Assembly: GCA_025358235.1 (NCBI GenBank)
Contig: JANYKH010000257.1
Span: forward strand, 1 to 7,588
Length of the DNA stretch: 7,588 nt
Reading direction: 5' to 3'
Origin: Chloroflexota bacterium
GTDB lineage: Bacteria; Chloroflexota; Dehalococcoidia; Dehalococcoidales; RBG-16-60-22
Under the pieces are notes generated by a model, which had not been told where the DNA came from, ran no database searches, and worked only from the letters and a program-made list of their open reading frames with translations. Shown here one piece after another: positions 1-7,588 of the stretch (positions are counted from its first letter, which is position 1; each line of letters starts with the position of its first letter). Position numbers and translations under genes: made by a program.

Positions 1-1687
1 CCGGCCCGATGCCTTCCATCGTCATTAATTCTTCTTTGGTGGCTTTGGAAAGAGAATCCATACTTTTGAATTTGGCCGTTAACAGCCGGGCATTCTCCCC
101 GCCGATATGCCGGATGCCAAGAGCGTATATCAAGCTGGAAAGCGGCCGTTCTTTACTGTTGTTGATGGCGTTTATCAGGTTGGTGGCGCTCTTTTCACCC
201 ATACGGTCCAGTGTCATCAGACTTTCCCGGGTGAGATAATACAGATCGGCGGCGTCCTGAATCAGGCCTCGATCCAGCAGGGCGGCGCTCTGCATCTCGC
301 CGACTCCGCGGATATCCATGGCTCCCCTGGAGCAAAAATGCTCAATGCGGCCGCGCACCTGCGCTTTGCACGCGGCGTTGGAGCAGTAGTACATTACCTC
401 GCCTTCTGGACGGAATACTTCTGACTTGCAAACGGGGCAGGCGGGGCGGCCCAGAGAGGGATCATACACTTTTTCCGCCATATCAAAAGGCTTCTCATTG
501 CCTTTGCGGCGCTCAACTATAGGAGCAATAATCTCCGGTATTACCTCACCGGCACGCTGAATCAGCACGTAATCCCCGATTCTGATGTCTTTACGCCGGA
601 TATCGTCTTCGTTATGCATCGCTGCCTGTTTGACGGTGACGCCCCCCACCGCTACCGGTTCCAGAACCGCCACAGGGTTAAGAGTTCCCGTCCGACCCAC
701 GCTGATCGTAATATCAAGCAGCCTGGTTATGGCCTGAATAGCCGGGAATTTATAGGCGATGGCCCAGCGCGGTTCACGGCCGATATCGCCGAGTTGCACC
801 TGAATATCGAACGGGTTGCATTTTACAACTACCCCGTCCGCCTCGTAGTTCATCGTCTCGATCTTTTCCAGCCACTCATGGTAGTATGCCCGCGCCTCTT
901 CAATCGTCTCGACGCGCCGTGAATGAGGGTTGGTGCGGAACCCGATCGATTTTAAATATTGCATCGTATCCCAGTGGGTGGAAGGCATGGTTTTACCTTC
1001 GGACCAGCCCAGGGAATAGACATAGATATCCAGCGGCCTGGTGGCCGTGATTCTGGCGTCAAGCTGGCGCACTGAACCGGCGGCGGCGTTTCTTGGATTG
1101 GCAAAGAGGGATAGTTCTTGCCTGGAGCGTTCCTCATTGAGTTTATGAAACCCGCTTTTGGTGAGGTAGACTTCCCCACGCACCTCCATCCGGGGCGGGG
1201 CGTCTTTGGGCAGCTCCAGCGGAATACTTCGTATAGTACGTAAATTCTGGGTGATATTTTCGCCGCGCAGGCCGTCCCCGCGGGTCGCCCCGGTATCAAG
1301 CTTTCCATCGATATAGACCAGCGCCACGGCCAGCCCATCTATCTTATGCTCGCAGACCATGTCAAATGGTCTTCCTGCCAGTTTGAGGGTACGCTTATAC
1401 CAGGCTAACAGGTCTTCATCCGTAAAAGCATTTCCCAATGAAAGCAGTGGGTAGCGGTGCTCGATAACGCCAAAGGCTGCCGCTGGGGTAGCGCCGACGC
1501 GCTGGGTGGGGGAATTAGAGGTCAAAAGAGAGGGGAACTGGTCTTCAAGTTTTTTCAGTTCCTGCATCAGCCGGTCATAATCAGAGTCGGTTATCGTCGG
1601 CGCGTCAAGAACGTAATAGCGGTAGTTGGCATCGTTCAGTTTGGCCCGGATTTCCTCAATGCGTTTGGCGGCTTCGTTAATGTCCAT
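1..1687 (-). CDS. ligA: NAD-dependent DNA ligase LigA, 3' end cut off by the window edge
   Basis: Seals nicks in duplex DNA during replication and repair, using NAD+ to adenylate the enzyme. The frame is open from ATG at 1687 to the window edge, giving 562 of the usual ~670 residues. Domain Ia (about 1-70) holds NYRYYVLDAP and the DSDYD motif. The nucleotidyltransferase domain (about 71-315) has the adenylated lysine in EHKIDG (Lys115, same number as in E. coli LigA), TRGDG (135-139), GEVY (171-174), ADGVVVK (283-289) and YKFP (312-315). The OB fold follows (about 317-400) with VGRTG at 330-334. A four-cysteine zinc finger is at Cys417, Cys420, Cys435 and Cys440. Helix-hairpin-helix repeats start near 445. 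The rest of that domain and any BRCT domain lie outside the window. No frameshift or stop is present. The ribosome binding site is weak (GTGAG), while an extended -10 box lies just upstream. It is 126 bases downstream of a small cysteine-rich gene on the same strand. Identification is secure. Confidence 0.97.
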   Translation of the reverse strand, partial: MDINEAAKRIEEIRAKLNDANYRYYVLDAPTITDSDYDRLMQELKKLEDQFPSLLTSNSPTQRVGATPAAAFGVIEHRYPLLSLGNAFTDEDLLAWYKRTLKLAGRPFDMVCEHKIDGLAVALVYIDGKLDTGATRGDGLRGENITQNLRTIRSIPLELPKDAPPRMEVRGEVYLTKSGFHKLNEERSRQELSLFANPRNAAAGSVRQLDARITATRPLDIYVYSLGWSEGKTMPSTHWDTMQYLKSIGFRTNPHSRRVETIEEARAYYHEWLEKIETMNYEADGVVVKCNPFDIQVQLGDIGREPRWAIAYKFPAIQAITRLLDITISVGRTGTLNPVAVLEPVAVGGVTVKQAAMHNEDDIRRKDIRIGDYVLIQRAGEVIPEIIAPIVERRKGNEKPFDMAEKVYDPSLGRPACPVCKSEVFRPEGEVMYYCSNAACKAQVRGRIEHFCSRGAMDIRGVGEMQSAALLDRGLIQDAADLYYLTRESLMTLDRMGEKSATNLINAINNSKERPLSSLIYALGIRHIGGENARLLTAKFKSMDSLSKATKEELMTMEGIGP

Positions 1688-1696
1688 TACGCTCAC

Positions 1697-1705
1697 AGTA
1701 TAACA
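1697..1705 (-). promoter_or_regulatory. Candidate extended -10 promoter for ligA
   Basis: Read on the minus strand, the sequence is TGT followed by TATACT, matching the extended -10 pattern TGnTATAAT at all but one base. Only nine bases separate it from the ligA ATG, so transcription would start about 1-3 bases before the start codon. I see no good -35 box at the expected distance, which an extended -10 can tolerate. An alternative is read-through from the small gene upstream. Inference from motif only. Confidence 0.35.
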
Positions 1706-1813
1706 TTAAGCGCCGCTGGATTTGTAGACCCGGATGAGGGAAATACTTTACATAAACAGAGCATCCTCTGGTTAATGAAAGGAGGCCCTTTCGCAGGTTT
1801 TAAAACTGCTAAA

Positions 1814-2002
1814 TCATCGCATTTTTACGAATTGCTTGGGGATTGTTTTTACCTGCGGGCATACGCTTTCTTTACGGCCGCACGTCATACCGTCGCCCTT
1901 TTCGCTGCTTTGAGTAAAACGCATCTCCGGGCAACTGGCGCAGGGAGTCGTCTGTCCCGAGCGCGGAGAATAGGTTCCGCTTAAATTAATACCCCAATTC
2001 AT
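1814..2002 (-). CDS. Small cysteine-rich protein, 62 residues, function unknown
   Basis: I do not recognise this protein. The case that it is a real gene is strong: a perfect AGGAGG (2010-2015) lies seven bases before the ATG, the frame is not a shadow of another gene, and it fills the space between a terminator and ligA. The product is hydrophilic with no signal peptide or membrane segment. Four cysteines at 21, 24, 41 and 48 form CX2C-X16-CX6C, in the contexts PCASCP and TCGRKESVCP. The second half is rich in lysine and arginine. Four such cysteines could bind zinc or an iron-sulfur cluster, or form disulfides; I cannot tell which. Both cysteine pairs sit next to prolines, and no CX2C knuckle repeats as in a classical zinc ribbon. 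It is on the same strand as ligA with a 126-base gap and only weak hairpins between, so co-transcription with ligA is possible but unproven. Confidence 0.75.
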   Translation of the reverse strand: MNWGINLSGTYSPRSGQTTPCASCPEMRFTQSSEKGDGMTCGRKESVCPQVKTIPKQFVKMR

Positions 2003-2009
2003 ATTATTG

Positions 2010-2015
2010 CCTCCT
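2010..2015 (-). promoter_or_regulatory. Strong Shine-Dalgarno site of the small cysteine-rich gene
   Basis: The minus strand reads AGGAGG with a seven-base A/T-rich spacer (2003-2009) before ATG at 2002. It is the best ribosome binding site in the window and is the main reason to accept the 62-codon frame as a gene. Confidence 0.85.
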
Positions 2016-2018
2016 GGT

Positions 2019-2039
2019 AATTCCGAAATAGCCGGAATT
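2019..2039 (-). repeat. Inverted repeat / leader hairpin just upstream of the small gene's ribosome binding site
   Basis: A perfect 7-bp inverted repeat (AATTCCG at 2019-2025 with CGGAATT at 2033-2039) with a seven-base loop. Its edge lies three bases from AGGAGG. If transcription starts at the -10 candidate near 2056-2061, the hairpin is in the 5' leader, where it could affect ribosome access or mRNA stability. As DNA it could equally be an operator. There is no T-tract after it on the minus strand, so it is not a terminator. Confidence 0.55.
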
Positions 2040-2055
2040 GAAGTGAATTACAAGA

Positions 2056-2061
2056 AGTATA
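2056..2061 (-). promoter_or_regulatory. Candidate -10 box for the small cysteine-rich gene
   Basis: The minus strand reads TATACT, one mismatch from TATAAT, within the 8-mer GTTATACT that is also found before ligA. Transcription would start near 2048-2049, giving a leader of about 47 bases that carries the hairpin at 2019-2039. No convincing -35 hexamer is seen 16-18 bases upstream, so the call is tentative. Confidence 0.3.
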
Positions 2062-2106
2062 ACGTGAAATGTAAGCCTGATATATACGGGGACTTCCGTA
2101 AATGGC

Positions 2107-2124
2107 CTAAGTAAATGTACTTAG
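2107..2124. repeat. Perfect 18-base palindrome, possible operator
   Basis: CTAAGTA (2107-2113) and TACTTAG (2118-2124) are exact reverse complements around AATG. The heptamer GTAAATG also occurs twice, at 2098-2104 and 2111-2117, the second copy lying inside the palindrome. On the minus strand it lies about 46-63 bases upstream of the candidate -10 box of the small gene, a usual place for an activator site. It is separate from the terminator beginning at 2133. A role as a binding site is inference. Confidence 0.4.
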
Positions 2125-2132
2125 TCTCAATG

Positions 2133-2171
2133 AAAAAAGCCCGGCTGGTCTCAGGACCAGCCGGGCTTTTT
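2133..2171 (-). terminator. Strong intrinsic terminator after the P-type ATPase gene
   Basis: A 12-bp perfect GC-rich stem (gcccggctggtc at 2139-2150 with its complement at 2155-2166) closes on a four-base loop. It is flanked by six A's (2133-2138) and five T's (2167-2171). On the minus strand it begins 19 bases after the ATPase stop codon and ends in a T-tract. Its symmetry means it could also stop plus-strand transcripts, but no plus-strand gene lies upstream. It separates the ATPase transcript from the small gene and ligA. Confidence 0.95.
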
Positions 2172-2189
2172 GATTCCAGAGGTGATCTA

Positions 2190-4988
<2,799 letters not shown>

Positions 4989-5461
4989 TAGACAACTCCT
5001 TCTTACTATTTTTACTCGATTATTAGTATTCGGTAATTATCAGAGCAGGTTTTGAGCGGTAATCGGGGTGATGGAAATTTATTCAGGATCCGGGTTGGAG
5101 TTAATTGAACCTAACCGTATGCATAAATGTAAGTCATAAGGTACAGTCGTATGTTACAACCACGATAGTACAAGAACATTTATTAATAAGCAAATGTGGT
5201 CAAATTACCGAGATGTTCGAGTGCCAATCTCAGGAAATTTGGTAAGGTGTCAAAACGGCGATATAGACATCCAATTCTTGCCATTATATGCCAATATATA
5301 TAGAAATGCGACCAAATAGCATAATGAAAGGAACAGATTAATATAATTATTGGTTTGAGAAGTCCCGCTGCGCAGTCAATTATAGGTAAAAAACCGGTAA
5401 ATTACTAGTCGTAGTAGGGTAATTATTGATGAAAATTAGTCGTTGGATTACCCGGAAGTGG
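4989..5461. other. AT-rich intergenic region between cobU and the ATPase gene, no gene found
   Basis: 473 bases with no credible reading frame on either strand and no tRNA-like fold that I can see. GC drops to about 30% over 5281-5340 and about 33% over 5101-5160, clearly below the flanking genes. It must hold the ATPase promoter, but I cannot pick one: TATAAT hexamers occur on the minus strand at 5283-5288 and 5389-5394 without a good -35, and the stretch next to the gene has only loose -10 matches. A 7-bp inverted repeat with a 23-base loop (5417-5423 with 5447-5453) lies just after the cobU stop but lacks a T-tract. TAGTCGT occurs twice, at 5406-5412 and 5437-5443. Confidence 0.6.
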
Positions 5462-6016
5462 TCAGATCTGTGGTTTTACGCGCATCGGAATGCCTGCCAC
5501 CATCAGCAGCACTTCATCCGCTTCTTTGGCGATTATCTGGTTGGCTTTGCCCAAGAGGTCCCGATATAGCCGTGTTACGCTATCCGCGGGGATAATCCCC
5601 ATCCCCACCTCGTTACTCACCACCAGGTAATGTGCCTCGGTTTCTTTGATGCAAGAGAATATCTCGGTCAATTCCCGGTTCATCATCTGTTCACAGGCCG
5701 TGTCCTCGGGAGAAGAACCGCACTGCATGAAGATGTTGCTGATCAACATGGTAATGCAATCGATGATTACCACCCGGTTTTGTCCGATGTTTTCCCTGAT
5801 TCGCGTCCCGAGGTGGAGGCGACTTTCGTGGGTGTGCCAGTGGGAAGGACGTGATTGGCGGTGCGCCTCGATGCGCCGGCGCATATCATCGTCGCCGGGT
5901 GTAGCGGTCGCGACGAAAAGTACGGGCAATCCGGATAGCGCGGCTAATTCCTGGGCATAATGGCTCTTGCCGGAACGGGCTCCACCCAGGATTAATGTCA
6001 ATTTAGGATTGGCCAT
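5462..6016 (-). CDS. cobU: Bifunctional adenosylcobinamide kinase / adenosylcobinamide-phosphate guanylyltransferase
   Basis: Cytoplasmic enzyme of the late (nucleotide loop) cobalamin pathway. It phosphorylates adenosylcobinamide and then transfers GMP to give adenosyl-GDP-cobinamide, which CobS uses. At 184 residues it matches the family length (Salmonella CobU is 181). The P-loop GGARSGKS is at 11-18. The IEAHRQSRP segment holds His52, the likely guanylylated histidine (called His46 in Salmonella; the alignment there could be one residue off). VVIIDC (82-87) is the Walker B-like strand, and SNEVGMGIIP (134-143) and VAGIPMRVK near the C-terminus are family signatures. GAGGT lies five bases before the ATG. 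It has its own promoter 30-58 bases upstream. No other cobalamin gene lies beside it, so it may act in salvage of imported cobinamide or with cob genes elsewhere. Confidence 0.95.
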   Translation of the reverse strand: MANPKLTLILGGARSGKSHYAQELAALSGLPVLFVATATPGDDDMRRRIEAHRQSRPSHWHTHESRLHLGTRIRENIGQNRVVIIDCITMLISNIFMQCGSSPEDTACEQMMNRELTEIFSCIKETEAHYLVVSNEVGMGIIPADSVTRLYRDLLGKANQIIAKEADEVLLMVAGIPMRVKPQI

Positions 6017-6045
6017 TTTTACCTCGCTTGGATATCGTAGAGAGG

Positions 6046-6074
6046 ATTATAGCCTGAAAAGATAATTGGTTCAA
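6046..6074 (-). promoter_or_regulatory. Sigma70-type promoter of cobU
   Basis: On the minus strand TTGAAC (6069-6074) and a perfect TATAAT (6046-6051) are separated by exactly 17 bases. Transcription would start near 6038-6040, leaving a leader of about 22 bases with the GAGGT ribosome binding site in it. It is the best promoter in the window and lies in the 102-base gap between htpX and cobU. Confidence 0.8.
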
Positions 6075-6118
6075 ATATTGATTGAGTGAAAAACGAAAGG
6101 CAGGACTGAAAATTTAAT

Positions 6119-7315
6119 TTATACGTCGTGAATTCGGCCGCAGTGCGGGCATTGCAGTCTTGAACCTTCAAAACCGGGGGGTACTTTTAGTCGCGTACCA
6201 CACTCGCAATCGATCATTTTGTAGTTATCCATCTTTTGCATCAGATTTGAAGTCTCGCGGGTGCGTTCCAGTTTGTCCGGTTCCGGTTCCTGGTTAGCGG
6301 AAGCCTGGCGCAGCGGCACGGCGGAAACGGCGGCGAGGGCTGAAGCCGGGACCATGGCGCCTCCCCCCTTATGTACCTGAGTGAAAGCCTTATTATAATC
6401 CCCGTAGGACGCGCCACCCCCCATGGCCCGCAGGATTTTAATGCGCTCCTGTAGCGGCGGGTGGGTACTGGTCCAGTCAGTCGGGGCTGCATTGCTCTTG
6501 CGGAATGGATTGACAATGTACATCGGGGCGGTAGCGTTGTTGGCGGTTTTTACATTCGGACTGTTAACCATTAGCTTTTCCAGCGCGGAAGCGAGGCCCT
6601 CGGGATAACGGGTATATAGCGCCGAAGAAGCATCCGCCAGGTATTCCCGCCGGCGTGAAATCGCAAAATACAGAAGTTGGGCTGCTATTGGCGCGAGTAT
6701 CATCAACACCAGGCCGATAATCAGTATAATAATCTGTCCGCCACCCTTATCGTCCCTGCGCCGGCTCCCGCCCATCCCCCCAAGTAACATGGTACGTGAA
6801 GCGTACCATGACAGAATTACAATTGTCCCCAGCAGTACCCCAGCCACGGACATCAGCAGGATATCACGGTTCTTGATGTGTCCGATCTCATGGGCTATCA
6901 CGCCCTGGAGTTCATCCCGGTTCAGTTTCTGGAGCAGTCCGGAGGTTACCGCTACCGACGCTCTTTCCGGCGACCGGCCGGTGGCGAAGGCGTTCAGGGC
7001 GGGGTCGTCTATGATGTAAACCCCCGGCATTTTAGGCAGACCGGAGGCGATTCTCATTTCTTCGACGACGTTGTACAGTCGGGGATAATCGTCGGGTCCT
7101 ATTTTGCGGGCTTTCGAGACGGCCAGGAGGATGCTGTCACCCTCGAAGTAGGCCACCAGACTCATAATGCCCCAGACGATCAGAGCAATGATCAGGCCCG
7201 CCACCGGGCTATCGATATAGAGACCGATAGCATAGCCGATGGCCAGCAGCAGCAGTCCCATCCCGATTACCAGGACCACTGAGCGAATCTTGTTCGACCT
7301 GATCTGCTCCCACAT
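6119..7315 (-). CDS. htpX: HtpX-like M48 membrane metalloprotease with C-terminal zinc-ribbon-like tail
   Basis: Zinc endopeptidase of the inner membrane, a family linked to membrane protein quality control. Two hydrophobic helices (about 13-34 and 37-57) precede the protease domain. The zinc site is His142, Glu143 and His146 in AHEIGH, with Glu224 in RREYLADA as third ligand. Two more hydrophobic segments (about 152-172 and 194-220) lie between. STHPPLQERIKIL (283-295) is the usual C-terminal signature and ordinary HtpX ends soon after. Here a further ~100 residues follow: a Gly/Ala-rich then charged linker (about 298-360) and a terminal motif Cys370-X-Cys372, Cys389-X2-Cys392 with CPHCG, resembling a zinc ribbon. 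The whole protein is 398 residues against about 290 in E. coli. The ATG is 14 bases after the lemA stop and has only a poor ribosome binding site, so translation may be coupled to lemA. No terminator is seen after it. The core call is firm; the tail's role is unknown. Confidence 0.93.
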   Translation of the reverse strand: MWEQIRSNKIRSVVLVIGMGLLLLAIGYAIGLYIDSPVAGLIIALIVWGIMSLVAYFEGDSILLAVSKARKIGPDDYPRLYNVVEEMRIASGLPKMPGVYIIDDPALNAFATGRSPERASVAVTSGLLQKLNRDELQGVIAHEIGHIKNRDILLMSVAGVLLGTIVILSWYASRTMLLGGMGGSRRRDDKGGGQIIILIIGLVLMILAPIAAQLLYFAISRRREYLADASSALYTRYPEGLASALEKLMVNSPNVKTANNATAPMYIVNPFRKSNAAPTDWTSTHPPLQERIKILRAMGGGASYGDYNKAFTQVHKGGGAMVPASALAAVSAVPLRQASANQEPEPDKLERTRETSNLMQKMDNYKMIDCECGTRLKVPPGFEGSRLQCPHCGRIHDV

Positions 7316-7329
7316 TTTCTTAAATTAAC

Positions 7330-7588
7330 CTAGCTGGGCTGAGTGGGCTGGTTGGGCGGGGTGAAGGACACCTTGGGAGCCACTCGTTCCGCCGCGGATT
7401 CAGTCTGGAAGAATTCGGATAATTTGAATCCAAACATCCCGGCGATGATATTGGAGGGGAACATCTGAATTTTGTTGTTAAAATTAAGTACCGAATCGTT
7501 ATAGAACTGCCTTGAGAAGCTGATCTTGTTCTCGGTTGAAGTCAGTTCTTCCTGCAGGGCCAAAAAATTCTGGTTGGCTTTCAGGTCC
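7330..7588 (-). CDS. lemA: LemA family protein, C-terminal part (5' end outside window)
   Basis: Only the last 85 residues are present; the frame is open to the right edge. The segment beginning [20 protein letters not shown], then the [26 protein letters not shown] and FF motifs, is the conserved C-terminal half of LemA. LemA proteins are usually anchored by one N-terminal membrane helix with a helical domain outside the cytoplasm; that helix would lie beyond the window. The protein ends in a short Pro/Gln-rich tail (NQPTQPS). The TTG at 7561-7563 is internal and should not be taken as the start. lemA followed by htpX is a recurring bacterial gene pair and here the two are 14 bases apart, so they are almost certainly co-transcribed from a promoter outside the window. 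Function of LemA is poorly defined. Confidence 0.93.
   Translation of the reverse strand, partial: DLKANQNFLALQEELTSTENKISFSRQFYNDSVLNFNNKIQMFPSNIIAGMFGFKLSEFFQTESAAERVAPKVSFTPPNQPTQPS

Noticed and set aside
952..1338. 128-codon minus-strand frame inside ligA
   Set aside because: It overlaps the true ligA frame in a different phase. The ligA frame carries the catalytic lysine and all family motifs; this one has no recognisable domain.
1..1687. Possible frameshifted or broken ligA, because no full-length gene is visible
   Set aside because: Codon-by-codon reading from ATG at 1687 to the edge stays open with all motifs in order. The gene is merely cut by the window boundary.
1757..1792. Two short hairpins (1757-1770 and 1777-1792) after the small gene as a terminator
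   Set aside because: Stems of five and six base pairs with no proper T-tract; too weak to call. Read-through into ligA cannot be excluded.
1793..1809. Imperfect palindrome GCAGgTTTTAAAACTGC
   Set aside because: One unpaired base, low complexity core and no link to a promoter or a gene start, so probably chance.
1457..1984. 175-codon plus-strand frame crossing the ligA start and the small gene
   Set aside because: Antisense to ligA and to the well-supported small gene, with no ribosome binding site matched to its start and no recognisable motif.
5288..5341. 17-codon plus-strand frame with several methionines in the AT-rich gap
   Set aside because: Very short, no Shine-Dalgarno site before its ATG, an in-frame stop close upstream, and low complexity.
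5417..5453. Inverted repeat after cobU as an intrinsic terminator
   Set aside because: A 7-bp stem with a 23-base loop and no T-tract on the minus strand does not fit a Rho-independent terminator.
7330..7563. A complete 77-codon gene starting at TTG (7563)
   Set aside because: The same frame continues upstream to the window edge with conserved LemA residues (DLKANQNF), so the TTG is an internal leucine codon of a truncated lemA.

Overview
The window looks like ordinary bacterial chromosome with mid-range GC. Every convincing gene lies on the minus strand. In the direction of transcription (high to low coordinates) the order is: the 3' end of lemA, htpX, cobU, a long AT-rich gap, a P-type calcium-type ATPase, a strong intrinsic terminator, a 62-residue cysteine-rich small protein, and ligA running off the left edge. 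There are no transposases, integrases, phage genes, CRISPR repeats, tRNAs or rRNAs. NAD-dependent ligase, sigma70-like promoter elements and Shine-Dalgarno sites point to Bacteria. The gene set (cobinamide salvage, LemA/HtpX pair, SERCA-like ATPase) would suit an anaerobe such as a Dehalococcoidia-type Chloroflexota, but nothing visible is diagnostic and this is a weak inference.

Right end (6119-7588): lemA stops 14 bases before the htpX start. HtpX is an M48 membrane protease with an intact HEIGH site and an unusual C-terminal extension ending in a four-cysteine zinc-ribbon-like motif. Next (5462-6074) comes cobU, encoding the bifunctional cobinamide kinase/guanylyltransferase, behind its own near-consensus promoter with a leader too short to hold a cobalamin riboswitch. 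A 473-base AT-rich stretch (4989-5461) follows, in which I find no gene.

Centre (2133-4988): a 932-residue type IIA P-type ATPase. Its phosphorylation, actuator and ion-binding residues match those of two-site calcium pumps. A 12-bp GC stem with T-tract ends this transcript.

Left end (1-2132): between that terminator and ligA sits a short gene with a very strong ribosome binding site. It is preceded by a hairpin, a possible -10 box and a perfect 18-base palindrome. Its product has a CX2C-X16-CX6C cysteine pattern and I do not recognise it. ligA follows, intact in frame for 562 codons but without its C-terminal end. The small gene with its structured upstream region is the least explained part of the window. 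I see no evidence for a new multi-gene system.
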